64,000 bases of DNA. Origin: Phycisphaerales bacterium (lineage in GTDB: Bacteria; Planctomycetota; Phycisphaerae; Tepidisphaerales; Tepidisphaeraceae). The DNA lies in contig JADLCB010000019.1 in NCBI GenBank assembly GCA_020847375.1, forward strand, positions 1 through 64,000. Direction: 5' to 3'. The translations under genes and the position numbers were made by a program. Positions within the stretch are counted from its first letter, which is position 1. Each line of letters starts with the position of its first letter. Positions 43,612 through 52,226 of the stretch are shown in pieces. Below the pieces are notes generated by a model. That model was given only the letters and a program-made list of their open reading frames with translations, had not been told where the DNA came from and searched no databases.

Positions 43612-44916
43612 TCAGCTCTTAAGCGGATTGATGACCATTCCGGTAGCCAGTTTGGGATAAAAGTAGGTGGATTTTTGCGGCATAACCTCACCATGCCGCC
43701 CCAGTTCTTCCAGAGCGGACAGTGGTGTGGGCTGAAGTAGCAGCGCAATCTGATAGTGCTGGCCATCGGTCAGGCTGACGACATTGTGTGCATCAGCCGT
43801 GTAGGCCTTGGCCAGCTCCTGACCACCGGCAAAATGAGGTTGCAGGACTTCATCGAGCAGATAACGCTGCAGAATAGCCACATCCAATTGCCGCCACGCC
43901 TGCGAGCGATCAGGTTCGTACGATTGCAGAAGATCGGGGTTTTTGAGCGTCAGGGTATGGAACTGGCCGCTGCGTCCGTCATAAAGTCCGAACGTATGCT
44001 GCGGAGAATGCGCGACTTTTCCAGCCAGATCGTTGCTTTTGTTGCTGCCCAGCGGAATTTCCTTTACATCAAAATGGGGTGAGACGATTCGGCGGAATTC
44101 ATCAAAATCAAATGCTGACAGACCGCCGAGAATACGATGGGTCGCCTGGATGATCAAACCCGGATCCTGCATCGAAACCAATACGAACATGCAGAAATTA
44201 GCCGGATGATTCGGTGGCAGGTTTCCGCCGCAGAGCTGTTGTTGTTCGAGTTGATATTGCAGGGCGGTGGTGTAGCGGTGGTGGCCATCAGCGATATAGA
44301 TTTTTTTACCCTTGAACAGATCGACGATCTGATTTTCGATTTCGGTGTCGCTGGTCGACCACAGATCATTGCGCACCTGATCCAACTCACCACTGAACTG
44401 CGGCCGACTGGCATTTTTGAACAGCAGCGTGGTGACATCATTCTGCGGATCAGAAAACAGACCAAAAACCGGCGAGAGCTGGGCACCGGTCTTACGCATC
44501 AGTTGCAGGCGATCCTCGATGGGGCCTTTGTAGGTGCGCTCGTGCGGGATGATATCCTGCCCAAAGGGTGTCAGTCTGACGGAGGCGATAAGTCCGTGAC
44601 GGTGAAAAGTCTTGCCACGATACGAATAGCTCTGAACATACGGATAAAGGCAGCGGCGATGGTCCTGGCGTAGCGTTCCCTCGGCCAGCCACTGTTGGAA
44701 AGTGGTGGCAGCCTGGTCGTAAACAATATCCGGCCCGGCGGTTTTCGGCGGCAGATGAGGCAGATCGATGGCGACGATATTTTTGTCGTGCTTTTGCAGC
44801 AGGGCGGCTTTGCCCGATTCATCCAACACGTCATACGGCGGGGCGATCAGATTGGAAAAATCTGGCGCAAAGGTCGGCGCGTAACGAATACCGAAAAAAG
44901 GGCGAATGTCAGCCAC
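43612..44916 (-). CDS. DUF1015 family protein
   Basis: A 434-residue cytoplasmic protein starting at GTG 44916, with AGGAG 8 nt upstream. The family motifs are the N-terminal FFGIRYAPTF and LIAPPYDVLD, the SRGKTFxRHGLIA-like segment YRGKTFHRHGLIASVRL, and IYIADGHHRYTTALQY near residue 213, a His-rich motif conserved across DUF1015. The biochemical function is not established; genes of this family often lie near serine/phosphoglycerate metabolism, which is not seen here. It lies 61 nt before the atypical ketosynthase on the same strand. Confidence 0.9.
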   Translation of the reverse strand: MADIRPFFGIRYAPTFAPDFSNLIAPPYDVLDESGKAALLQKHDKNIVAIDLPHLPPKTAGPDIVYDQAATTFQQWLAEGTLRQDHRRCLYPYVQSYSYRGKTFHRHGLIASVRLTPFGQDIIPHERTYKGPIEDRLQLMRKTGAQLSPVFGLFSDPQNDVTTLLFKNASRPQFSGELDQVRNDLWSTSDTEIENQIVDLFKGKKIYIADGHHRYTTALQYQLEQQQLCGGNLPPNHPANFCMFVLVSMQDPGLIIQATHRILGGLSAFDFDEFRRIVSPHFDVKEIPLGSNKSNDLAGKVAHSPQHTFGLYDGRSGQFHTLTLKNPDLLQSYEPDRSQAWRQLDVAILQRYLLDEVLQPHFAGGQELAKAYTADAHNVVSLTDGQHYQIALLLQPTPLSALEELGRHGEVMPQKSTYFYPKLATGMVINPLKS

Positions 44917-45061
44917 AAAGATCTCCTGTTAACTCGTACCAGCCAAGCAAGATACGGGGTTGGAGCAAAGTTGTCACGAATAACCAGCAAAGGCTGACAA
45001 TCAGACTGGCCTGTCGTACAGTATGACGCTTGATTGACTTTCTGCAGGAGCATGAGATGCC

Positions 45062-45850
45062 ATGACGTATGATGGTTTGAATATCAATGACAAAATCTGC
45101 CTGGTTACCGGTGGCACCAGTGGTATCGGTCGGGCCATTGCCCTGGGCTTTGCTCGCGCCGGTGCGAAAGTGATTGCTGGATCAACCAATCCCACCAAGG
45201 TGTCGGCCATCGCCGATGAACTGAGTCAACTGGGAACCCACCATGATGCTGTTGCGCTGAATGTTGCCGATGAGCAAAGCGTCAGTGATGCGGTGGAGCA
45301 TGTTCAAAATAAATACGGACGACTGGATGTCGTGGTGAACGCGGCGGGCGTGATTCAAAAAGTGCCGTCGCTGGAGATGAAAACAGAGGATTTTGAGCGT
45401 ATTGTCAAAATCAACCTGACTGGTAGTTTCATTGTCGCCCGCCAGTGCGCGCGGGTGATGAAACAACAGCAACCCGATGCCCAGGATCAGCGCGGCAACA
45501 TTGTGTTCATCGCTTCGCTCAACAGTTTCATGAGCCTCAGTGAAGTGCTGGCTTATGCCGCCAGCAAAAGTGGTGTGCTGGGTCTGGTTCGTGGTCTGGC
45601 CAATGAATGGGCACAGTATGGGATTCGCGTCAACGCGATTGCCCCGGGGGTTTTCCCGACGGATTTGAATCGTCCGCTGATTGAAGGCACGCCACGCGGT
45701 CAATGGTTGCGTCAGCATACACCCATGGATCGTTTCGGACGGGCGGAAGAATTGGTTGGAGCAGCGATTTACTTGATCAGCCCCAGCGCCAGCTACACCA
45801 CCGGCCAGACGATTGTTGTTGATGGGGGTTTTCTGACGCGCGGCGTATAG
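45062..45850 (+). CDS. Short-chain dehydrogenase/reductase (gluconate 5-dehydrogenase/KduD-like)
   Basis: A 262-residue classical SDR. The nucleotide motif TGGTSGIG is at 16-23, NAAG at 93-96, and the catalytic Ser152, Tyr165 and Lys169 (YAASK) are in place. The end PSASYTTGQTIVVDGGF is the usual SDR closing motif. Overall it resembles gluconate 5-dehydrogenase, 2-deoxy-D-gluconate 3-dehydrogenase and similar sugar-acid enzymes, but FabG-like substrates cannot be excluded. CAGGAG lies about 10 nt upstream of ATG 45062. It is divergent from the DUF1015 gene and followed by glgB. Confidence 0.85.
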   Translation: MTYDGLNINDKICLVTGGTSGIGRAIALGFARAGAKVIAGSTNPTKVSAIADELSQLGTHHDAVALNVADEQSVSDAVEHVQNKYGRLDVVVNAAGVIQKVPSLEMKTEDFERIVKINLTGSFIVARQCARVMKQQQPDAQDQRGNIVFIASLNSFMSLSEVLAYAASKSGVLGLVRGLANEWAQYGIRVNAIAPGVFPTDLNRPLIEGTPRGQWLRQHTPMDRFGRAEELVGAAIYLISPSASYTTGQTIVVDGGFLTRGV

Positions 45851-45948
45851 CATCGCAGTTGGTGTATTACGTCGGAGCTTGTCTATCGGTACAATGTCGG
45901 CGCGTTTCATGGACGAACACTTTTTCTTTGCTTAGGCGCGACATTGCT

Positions 45949-48009
45949 ATGACCACTTCATCTGCCACGCGCGACGGGACAGGTATCATTCGCTGGGATC
46001 CGCTGCTGGAGCAATATCGTCAACCACTGCGCGACCGTTATAACTACAGTCGGACTGTCCTGCAGCGTTTTGCCTCCACCGGTGGTTTGACCGGCCAGAT
46101 CAGTCAGGGGCATCACTATTTTGGATTGAATCGCGGCACGCTCTATGACAAACCGGGGGTTTGGTATCGTGAATGGGCGCCGGCAGCACTGCAGCTTCGG
46201 TTGATCGGTGATTTCAATCATTGGAATCGCTTTGGCAATCCGCTGGTGCGCGACAATTTCGGCATCTGGTCGCTGTTTCTTCCGGATGATGAGTTTGGGG
46301 AAAAACTGGTTCATGGTTCGCTGCTGAAGGTGCATGTGGTGGGTGAAGATTCGACCACGATGGACCGCATCCCGGCGTACGCGCGGCGGGTGGTGCAGGA
46401 AGCGCGGGCGGGCACACAGTTTGTTGCGCAGTACTGGCTGCCAGCCCAGCCCTATCGCTGGCGTCACGAATCTCCTGTGCCGCCGGCGGGTCAGGGGTTG
46501 CGGGTGTACGAGGCGCACGTTGGCATGGCCAGCGAGCAGGGGCGGGTTGCGACGTATAACGAATTCGCCGACAACATTCTTCCGCGGATCAAGCGCCTGG
46601 GCTACAACGCCGTCCAGCTCATGGCGATTCAGGAGCATCCTTATTATGGTTCGTTTGGCTATCATGTCAGCAACTTTTACGCTCCATCAAGCCGGTTCGG
46701 CACGCCGGAGGATCTCAAACGCCTGATCGATGCGGCGCATGGGCTGGGGTTGCTGGTGCTGCTGGATCTGGTCCATTCGCACTCGGTGCGCAATACGCAT
46801 GAGGGGCTGAATCTGTTTGATGGATCAGACTATCAGTATTTTCATGCTGGTCCGCGCGGGCATCATATCGCCTGGGACTCCAAGCTGTTTGATTACAGCA
46901 AGTATGAGGTGTTGCGCTTTTTGTTGAGTAATTGCCGTTACTGGCTGGAGGAATTTCGGTTCGACGGACTTCGTTTTGATGGCGTAACGTCGATGCTTTA
47001 TCTGGATCATGGCTTGGGGCGGTCCTTCACACGCTATGATGATTATTTCGGCGGCAACGTCGATCGCGATGCCCTGGCGTATCTGCAACTGGCTAATGAA
47101 CTGGTTCATCAGCTCAACCCCCGAACCATTACCGTGGCTGAGGATGTCAGCGGGATGGTCGGTCTGGCCCGCCCGGTGGCTGAAGGGGGAATCGGGTTTG
47201 ACTATCGCCTGGCGATGGGTGTGCCCGACTACTGGATCAAACTGCTCAAGGAGCGCAAGGATGAACAGTGGAATCTGGGTGAAATCTTTTCCACATTGCT
47301 GAATCGTCGTTATGGCGAGAAGCATATCGGTTATGCCGAGAGCCATGATCAGGCGCTGGTGGGGGATAAAACCCTGGCGTTCTGGCTGATGGACAAGGAA
47401 ATGTATTGGAATATGAACAAAGTCAGCCGATCGGTGGTGATTGATCGGGGCGTGGCGTTGCACAAATTGATACGCCTGATCACCTTCAGTCTGGCTGGCG
47501 ATGGTTATCTCAATTTCATGGGCAATGAGTTTGGCCACCCGGAATGGATCGATTTTCCACGCGAAGGCAATGGTTATTCATATCACTATTGCCGGCGACA
47601 GTGGAGCCTGGCGGATAATCCGTTTTTGCGCTATGAAGGCTTGCAGGCGTTCGACGTGGCGATGGAGAAACTGGATGAACAGTTTCATGTCCTGACCGAT
47701 CCGCTGATTCAGCAGCTCTGGGTGCATGAGGAAAATAAGCAACTGGTTTATCGGCGTGGGCCGCTGGTATTCGCCTTTAACTTTCATCCTTCGCGCAGCT
47801 TCAGCGACTGGCGCATACCGGTTCCCGATGCGACGGATTATCGTTTGATCCTCACCAGCGATGCCGCCGAGTTCTCCGGGCCGAATCTGGTCAAGCCGGG
47901 CATGATCTTTCCCTGGCAGAACATCCCACAGGGGAAAACGGGCCAGAGTTTGCAGGTCTACGTGCCATCGCGCACCGCCATCGTCCTGGCACCGATCAAG
48001 CGCCTATAA
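45949..48009 (+). CDS. glgB: 1,4-alpha-glucan branching enzyme (GH13, eukaryote-like subfamily)
   Basis: A 686-residue glycogen branching enzyme that cuts alpha-1,4 chains and rejoins them as alpha-1,6 branches. A CBM48 module (about 60-175; WYREWAPAALQLRLIGDFNH) precedes the GH13 barrel: MAIQEHPYYGSFGYHVSNF, LLDLVHSHS, FRFDGLRFDGVTSMLY with the nucleophile Asp near 344, ITVAEDVSGM with the acid/base Glu near 398, and YAESHDQALVGDKT near 465. FDGVTSMLY and the EGGIGFDYRLAMG segment resemble eukaryotic/GH13_8 enzymes more than the enterobacterial GH13_9 type. ATG 45949 is used; the sequence before it does not look coding. No glgA or glgC is nearby. Confidence 0.9.
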   Translation: MTTSSATRDGTGIIRWDPLLEQYRQPLRDRYNYSRTVLQRFASTGGLTGQISQGHHYFGLNRGTLYDKPGVWYREWAPAALQLRLIGDFNHWNRFGNPLVRDNFGIWSLFLPDDEFGEKLVHGSLLKVHVVGEDSTTMDRIPAYARRVVQEARAGTQFVAQYWLPAQPYRWRHESPVPPAGQGLRVYEAHVGMASEQGRVATYNEFADNILPRIKRLGYNAVQLMAIQEHPYYGSFGYHVSNFYAPSSRFGTPEDLKRLIDAAHGLGLLVLLDLVHSHSVRNTHEGLNLFDGSDYQYFHAGPRGHHIAWDSKLFDYSKYEVLRFLLSNCRYWLEEFRFDGLRFDGVTSMLYLDHGLGRSFTRYDDYFGGNVDRDALAYLQLANELVHQLNPRTITVAEDVSGMVGLARPVAEGGIGFDYRLAMGVPDYWIKLLKERKDEQWNLGEIFSTLLNRRYGEKHIGYAESHDQALVGDKTLAFWLMDKEMYWNMNKVSRSVVIDRGVALHKLIRLITFSLAGDGYLNFMGNEFGHPEWIDFPREGNGYSYHYCRRQWSLADNPFLRYEGLQAFDVAMEKLDEQFHVLTDPLIQQLWVHEENKQLVYRRGPLVFAFNFHPSRSFSDWRIPVPDATDYRLILTSDAAEFSGPNLVKPGMIFPWQNIPQGKTGQSLQVYVPSRTAIVLAPIKRL

Positions 48010-48102
48010 TGGCGTCGGTGTGATGGCCCGGACAGCGCGCAGGAAACGCTCGCTGACGTGTGTTGTTTGATCGCTAGGTTATCGATTTATCCTGCCGGTG
48101 GT

Positions 48103-48747
48103 ATGCTTTTTATTGACTTGTACAACACGCCGTATCACGACGCCTGGGCGCAGCAGGAGCAGGCGGTGGAGGAGGTACGGACTGGCGGGCCGGAGCGCGT
48201 GTTTTTTGTGGAGCATCCGCCGGTGATCACTTATGGTCGGCGACCACAGGGGGCAAAAAATCTCACTGCCCGCGCGGAGGCACTGCAGAAGATCGGGGTT
48301 GGTGTCATCCATAGTGACCGCGGCGGAGATATCACGTTTCACGGCCCGGGCCAGTTGGTGATGTACCCGATTATCCGCATTGCCGACCACAAGCTCAGCG
48401 TGGGCGGGTATGTACACAAGCTGGAGGATATGGTCATTGCCGCGCTGGATCAATTTGGTGTCATCGGTGTCAAAGACCCGGCTGCGCCCGGCGTATGGGT
48501 GCGCAATGCCCAGGATCAGCTTGCCAAAATATGTGCGCTGGGCGTACGCATCCGGCGGGGGGTGAGCATGCACGGAATTGCCCTGAATGTGACAACCGAT
48601 TTGGGCTATTTTGATCTGATCGTACCCTGTGGCCTGCCCGGGCGACCGGTGACATCACTGCGGCAGTATCTGGGTGAAAATTGCCCCCCCATGTCCGAGG
48701 TCAAGCAGGCCTTGTGCCAATCGGTCAACGACGCGATGGCGGATTGA
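48103..48747 (+). CDS. lipB: Octanoyltransferase LipB
   Basis: A 214-residue cytoplasmic enzyme that transfers octanoate from ACP to lipoyl domains, the first step of lipoate synthesis. ATG 48103 after GGTGG gives MLFIDLYNTPYHDAWAQQEQ. Diagnostic motifs are VFFVEHPPVITYGRR, DRGGDITFHGPGQLVMYPII, the catalytic Lys in LAKICALGVRIRRGVSMHG and the catalytic Cys in LIVPCGL. The gene follows glgB by about 90 nt with no obvious functional link. Confidence 0.95.
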   Translation: MLFIDLYNTPYHDAWAQQEQAVEEVRTGGPERVFFVEHPPVITYGRRPQGAKNLTARAEALQKIGVGVIHSDRGGDITFHGPGQLVMYPIIRIADHKLSVGGYVHKLEDMVIAALDQFGVIGVKDPAAPGVWVRNAQDQLAKICALGVRIRRGVSMHGIALNVTTDLGYFDLIVPCGLPGRPVTSLRQYLGENCPPMSEVKQALCQSVNDAMAD

Positions 48748-48908
48748 CAATAGCCAGCAGCAGCCCGAACCACTGGCAGCAGACCAAAACGATCTGCAAC
48801 TTTGTGGCTGTTTATCGGTGACATCCTTGCCCGCTTGGGTAGGATGTACAACTATTCAAGCGGATTGAATACCGCCAATTTTTATTTTTACGCCGGATGA
48901 GGTACTGC

Positions 48909-50477
48909 ATGAGGCGAAGTCTGATCATTTCAGGGTGTATGGCGATGGGTCTGGCTTTGCTGCTGCTGAGTCCAGCCATCAATGGGCAGACGCAACCCGA
49001 GCCGACAGCGGAACAATCTGTTGCCCCGGCGCTGGTTGCCCTTGATCCCGTGTATGAAACGCTGACAGGGGGTATTGCGCTGCGCCCGCCTGGCGATTCC
49101 CGGCGGATCGAAGGAGCGGCTGATCCTGATCTGGTGGTGCAATTTGTTCAGGATGAAAAACGCTGGTCGCTGAACGTGTACCGCTATACGTTTACCGAGC
49201 CGACATCCCTGGGCAGTTCGCAAACCAATCCTGCCCAGCGCGGTCTGCTGGAAACAACTGCGGTTAATTTCGCCACCAGCCAGCCGGGTGTGCAGTTGCT
49301 GCGCCAGGATGTGGTCAATGCCGGCAGTTATGATGTTGGCCTGCTGGCGATGCGCTACGGTTCGGCCAGCCAGCGGCGATTGAATCAGCAGGCAATTTTC
49401 AAGGCATCAGACCGCGTCTTTTTTGTCCTTTCCTTCAATTCGCCTTCATCAGTTCCTCCGGGCGACAGTGCCGAACCAGCCACTGAGCAGAATAATGATC
49501 CGCAGGAGCAGCAGGCGGTGGCAACATTCAGCGCCATTGTCGATACGGTCCATCTGCTGGATCGGATGTACATCAAACGGGAGCAGGATGAGCGCTTGCG
49601 CCGCACGCAGGCGCTGATGATCAATTTCAATGAGCACAAGTTGACCCAGGTCGCGCAAAAGGAGCAGTGGTTGCGTTTGATGCGTGATGGCCGGGATATT
49701 GGTTATATTTACAAGGTCGAAGAACCGTATGTATGGGGAAAAAACAGCGGTTTGCTCGTACTGACGCGCACGCGCACCAAGCCCGACGATGCAACGCAGG
49801 TTGACGCCGCTTCGAGCATGTGGACCAGTTACGACCAGAAGGAGGAATTCTGGGTTTCCAACGCCATTGTCGATACCGGTCAGCCGGGTAAAACCGAACT
49901 GGCTGAAACAGGTCGAAGTTATCATCGGATTAAAAATGTGCGCGTTGACGCTGCCCAGCCGGCTGGCGACCGCAATCCGGTCATGCGCCAGGTTCCGGAA
50001 TATCTGCTCAGCGTTGAGCAGACGCGCGGCAGTGCCGATGGAACTCCGACTTTACGGGAATTACCGCCATACTATCTGTCACAGGCCAGCGGCCAGTTAT
50101 TGCCCAAACTCCTGCCGCTGGATGAACCGCGCGGGTATTTGTTTGTCTCGTGGGTCAGTGATCGCCAGGAGTTGATGTTCCGTTATGTCGATGTCCTGCC
50201 GGACGATACGGTTGAAATCATGGGACAGAAAGTGCGGGCTGTGCCCATCACCGACCGCGTTGGTCTTGAAGGCGTTCCGACAACTCATTATCTCAGCCTC
50301 GATGGTCAGTATCTGGGCAGCCGTAATGAAATTACCGACCGGGACGGCAAGTCGAGCGTTTCCTGGATTTTGCCCAGCGATGCGGCGAGTCTTGAAAAAA
50401 TCTGGAAAAACCCTGAACTGACCCGGCCGCAGACGCAGACACCTTCCCGCAAGCCCGACGCCACGGATAGCCGATAA
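48909..50477 (+). CDS. Hypothetical secreted/periplasmic protein
   Basis: A 522-residue exported protein with no recognised domain. ATG 48909 is chosen because GATGAGGT lies upstream; ATG 48897 is also in frame. Residues 1-27 form a signal peptide (MRRSLIISGCMAMGLALLLL, ending INGQ). The mature part is alternating beta-like sequence with WLRLMRDGRDIGYIYKVEEP in the middle and VSWILPSDAASLEKIW near the end, where a Pro/Thr-rich tail begins. The phrase order (a flag such as DGRDIGY, then LDGQYLGSRNEITDRDGK) hints at repeated similar modules. It is followed 12 nt later by another unknown envelope protein, so the two probably work together. Confidence 0.65.
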   Translation: MRRSLIISGCMAMGLALLLLSPAINGQTQPEPTAEQSVAPALVALDPVYETLTGGIALRPPGDSRRIEGAADPDLVVQFVQDEKRWSLNVYRYTFTEPTSLGSSQTNPAQRGLLETTAVNFATSQPGVQLLRQDVVNAGSYDVGLLAMRYGSASQRRLNQQAIFKASDRVFFVLSFNSPSSVPPGDSAEPATEQNNDPQEQQAVATFSAIVDTVHLLDRMYIKREQDERLRRTQALMINFNEHKLTQVAQKEQWLRLMRDGRDIGYIYKVEEPYVWGKNSGLLVLTRTRTKPDDATQVDAASSMWTSYDQKEEFWVSNAIVDTGQPGKTELAETGRSYHRIKNVRVDAAQPAGDRNPVMRQVPEYLLSVEQTRGSADGTPTLRELPPYYLSQASGQLLPKLLPLDEPRGYLFVSWVSDRQELMFRYVDVLPDDTVEIMGQKVRAVPITDRVGLEGVPTTHYLSLDGQYLGSRNEITDRDGKSSVSWILPSDAASLEKIWKNPELTRPQTQTPSRKPDATDSR

Positions 50478-50489
50478 GATTGAATCAAC

Positions 50490-51209
50490 ATGGTGCGCAA
50501 TCTCGCCAAACTCATTTTTCTCGCCTGCCTGGTTGTCGCCGGGTCGGTGGGCATTTATTACTACCAGACCCGCAGTGCCGCTGAACGTAAAATTGCGGCT
50601 CTGGCGCAGCAAAATCAGGAACTGGAGCAGCTCGTTCATCGTCTGGCCAGCCAGCGCCGCATTGCGCAGGTGCTGGTCACCGAGCAAAACCGGGATGCAG
50701 ATGGCGTGTTGCACACAACCCTGCTTTTTGTCGAGGAGACGCGCGATGGCCGGCCATTGTCGCCTCAGCGCATCACCGTGCTGGGCGATCATATTTATAT
50801 CGATGCGCTAGTGATCAAATTTGAGGATGAATACATCAAGAGTAACGACGCCTTGCGCGGTCAGAGCATCGCCTTGTTCGACAAAATTTTTGGTTCAGCT
50901 CAGAAGCCCGAACAAGCCACCCATATCGATGCGCCGGGGCGAATTCCCGAAATCTACCGCGGCACGGATGCCCGCGTCAGTAATTTTGAACAGTCGCTAT
51001 GGCGTGGTTTCTGGGATCTGGCGCAGGATCCGAAGCTGGCTGCCAGCCAGGGGGTGCGCGTCGCCCGCGGACAAAGCGTTTACGGCCCTTTGACGCCCGA
51101 CCAACTCTACACCCTGACCATCCGCCCTGATGGCAATATCGATATGACCGTCGCGCCCGTGCCGGCGGTCTTCCGTCAGGCGATGAAAGAGGCTGCCCAG
51201 CCGCATTAA
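50490..51209 (+). CDS. Hypothetical membrane-anchored protein with coiled coil
   Basis: A 239-residue protein with one N-terminal transmembrane helix (about 7-25, KLIFLACLVVAGSVGIYYY), then a heptad-like helix (AAERKIAALAQQNQELEQLV, about 30-55), then a soluble domain (about 60-235) with HTTLLFVEETRDGRPLSPQR and FGSAQKPEQATHIDAPGRIP. The C-terminal domain probably faces the periplasm. It starts 12 nt after the secreted protein gene. No family name can be assigned. Confidence 0.65.
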   Translation: MVRNLAKLIFLACLVVAGSVGIYYYQTRSAAERKIAALAQQNQELEQLVHRLASQRRIAQVLVTEQNRDADGVLHTTLLFVEETRDGRPLSPQRITVLGDHIYIDALVIKFEDEYIKSNDALRGQSIALFDKIFGSAQKPEQATHIDAPGRIPEIYRGTDARVSNFEQSLWRGFWDLAQDPKLAASQGVRVARGQSVYGPLTPDQLYTLTIRPDGNIDMTVAPVPAVFRQAMKEAAQPH

Positions 51210-51291
51210 GCGTGTCTGTTCATCGCCGTGGCTCGTAGCTTTTTAACGCATAGCCCCAGTCGATCCGACGCAATTCCGTTCATATCCCCAA

Positions 51292-52215
51292 TCAGAAAAT
51301 GCTGTTGAACGTCGCCAGGGGTGCTTCGTTCAAGGTTCGTATTGTTACGCCAGTCAGCACCTGGCGGAATGTTTCGTACGAGACATCCCGGCCAAAAAGG
51401 GTGACATTATTCGGCCGATTGCCGTCAATCACATCAAATTCCAAGGCGCCATCGGAGCAGCGCCGCAGGGCGGCGGGGCTGGCGGGGATGCATGAGTTGG
51501 GGCTGGTAAGATCAGGCTGAAACAACGGCGAATCCCCGGCTCGGATGACCGCGACGCTCGGCGATTCCCAGATGGCTCGCTTGCCTTCGATCAACTGTGC
51601 CATTGGCCGGCCATCGGCTGCCATGAAAAGATAGAGCTGAACCTGACGATCCAGCTCGAGGCGCTCCCGAAAACTCGCCTGATACGGATAGCCCGCGTCG
51701 GGGCAAAGATCGGCACGCACGCATGGGGCCTGCTCCAGCTCCAGATAGCGGCTGATGAACATCGGATACTTGGCGGTGCACGCGCCCCATTGCTGGCCCA
51801 TTGCGATCATGCTCGTGCGCGGCGTCACCTCCAGCCCCCGCTCACCGACCTGCCTGAGGATCCCCGCGGCAATCCGCCGGGCATGACACGACATCCCCAT
51901 TTCATACGGAATCCACTGATTATACCAGCCACGCCGGGCGTTGGTCTGCTCCAGATCGTCGGCAATTTGAATTTTCACGGCATCGGATCGTTCCAGGGCA
52001 TCAACCAGGCAGCGGTCGCCCAGAATCGACCTGGCCAGCTCGATCAGCGGCGCTGTTCCTGCGTGTGCATCGGCAACAATGTTTACGGCTGCACGCGGAT
52101 TATTGCGCTCGCTTTCCAGCAACTGACGCCAAAGCTGCATATAGTGCTGCGTCTGTTGATTCACAACATGCAGCGGATGAACGAACAGGTACAGCTTTTC
52201 GACGGTTGTACTCAT
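51292..52215 (-). CDS. Hypothetical protein, last gene of the PEP-CTERM glycosidase operon
   Basis: A 307-residue protein starting MSTTVEKLYLFVHPLHVVNQ at ATG 52215. It has no signal peptide or membrane helix, so it is probably cytoplasmic. It contains NIVADAHAGTAPLIELARSI, QWIPYEMGMSCHARRIAAGI and a Cys-containing middle (CVRADLCPDAGYPYQ); no catalytic motif is recognised. It begins 11 nt after the stop of a PEP-CTERM glycosidase-like gene, so it is almost certainly cotranscribed with it. Convergent with the unknown membrane gene on the other strand. Confidence 0.65.
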   Translation of the reverse strand: MSTTVEKLYLFVHPLHVVNQQTQHYMQLWRQLLESERNNPRAAVNIVADAHAGTAPLIELARSILGDRCLVDALERSDAVKIQIADDLEQTNARRGWYNQWIPYEMGMSCHARRIAAGILRQVGERGLEVTPRTSMIAMGQQWGACTAKYPMFISRYLELEQAPCVRADLCPDAGYPYQASFRERLELDRQVQLYLFMAADGRPMAQLIEGKRAIWESPSVAVIRAGDSPLFQPDLTSPNSCIPASPAALRRCSDGALEFDVIDGNRPNNVTLFGRDVSYETFRQVLTGVTIRTLNEAPLATFNSIF

Positions 52216-52226
52216 GAACAACAATT

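Noticed and set aside
43551..43766. 72-residue N-terminal extension of the atypical ketosynthase
   Set aside because: The extension overlaps the end of the DUF1015 gene and has no similarity to ketosynthases; MRRVVITGIG at 43550 is the usual family start.
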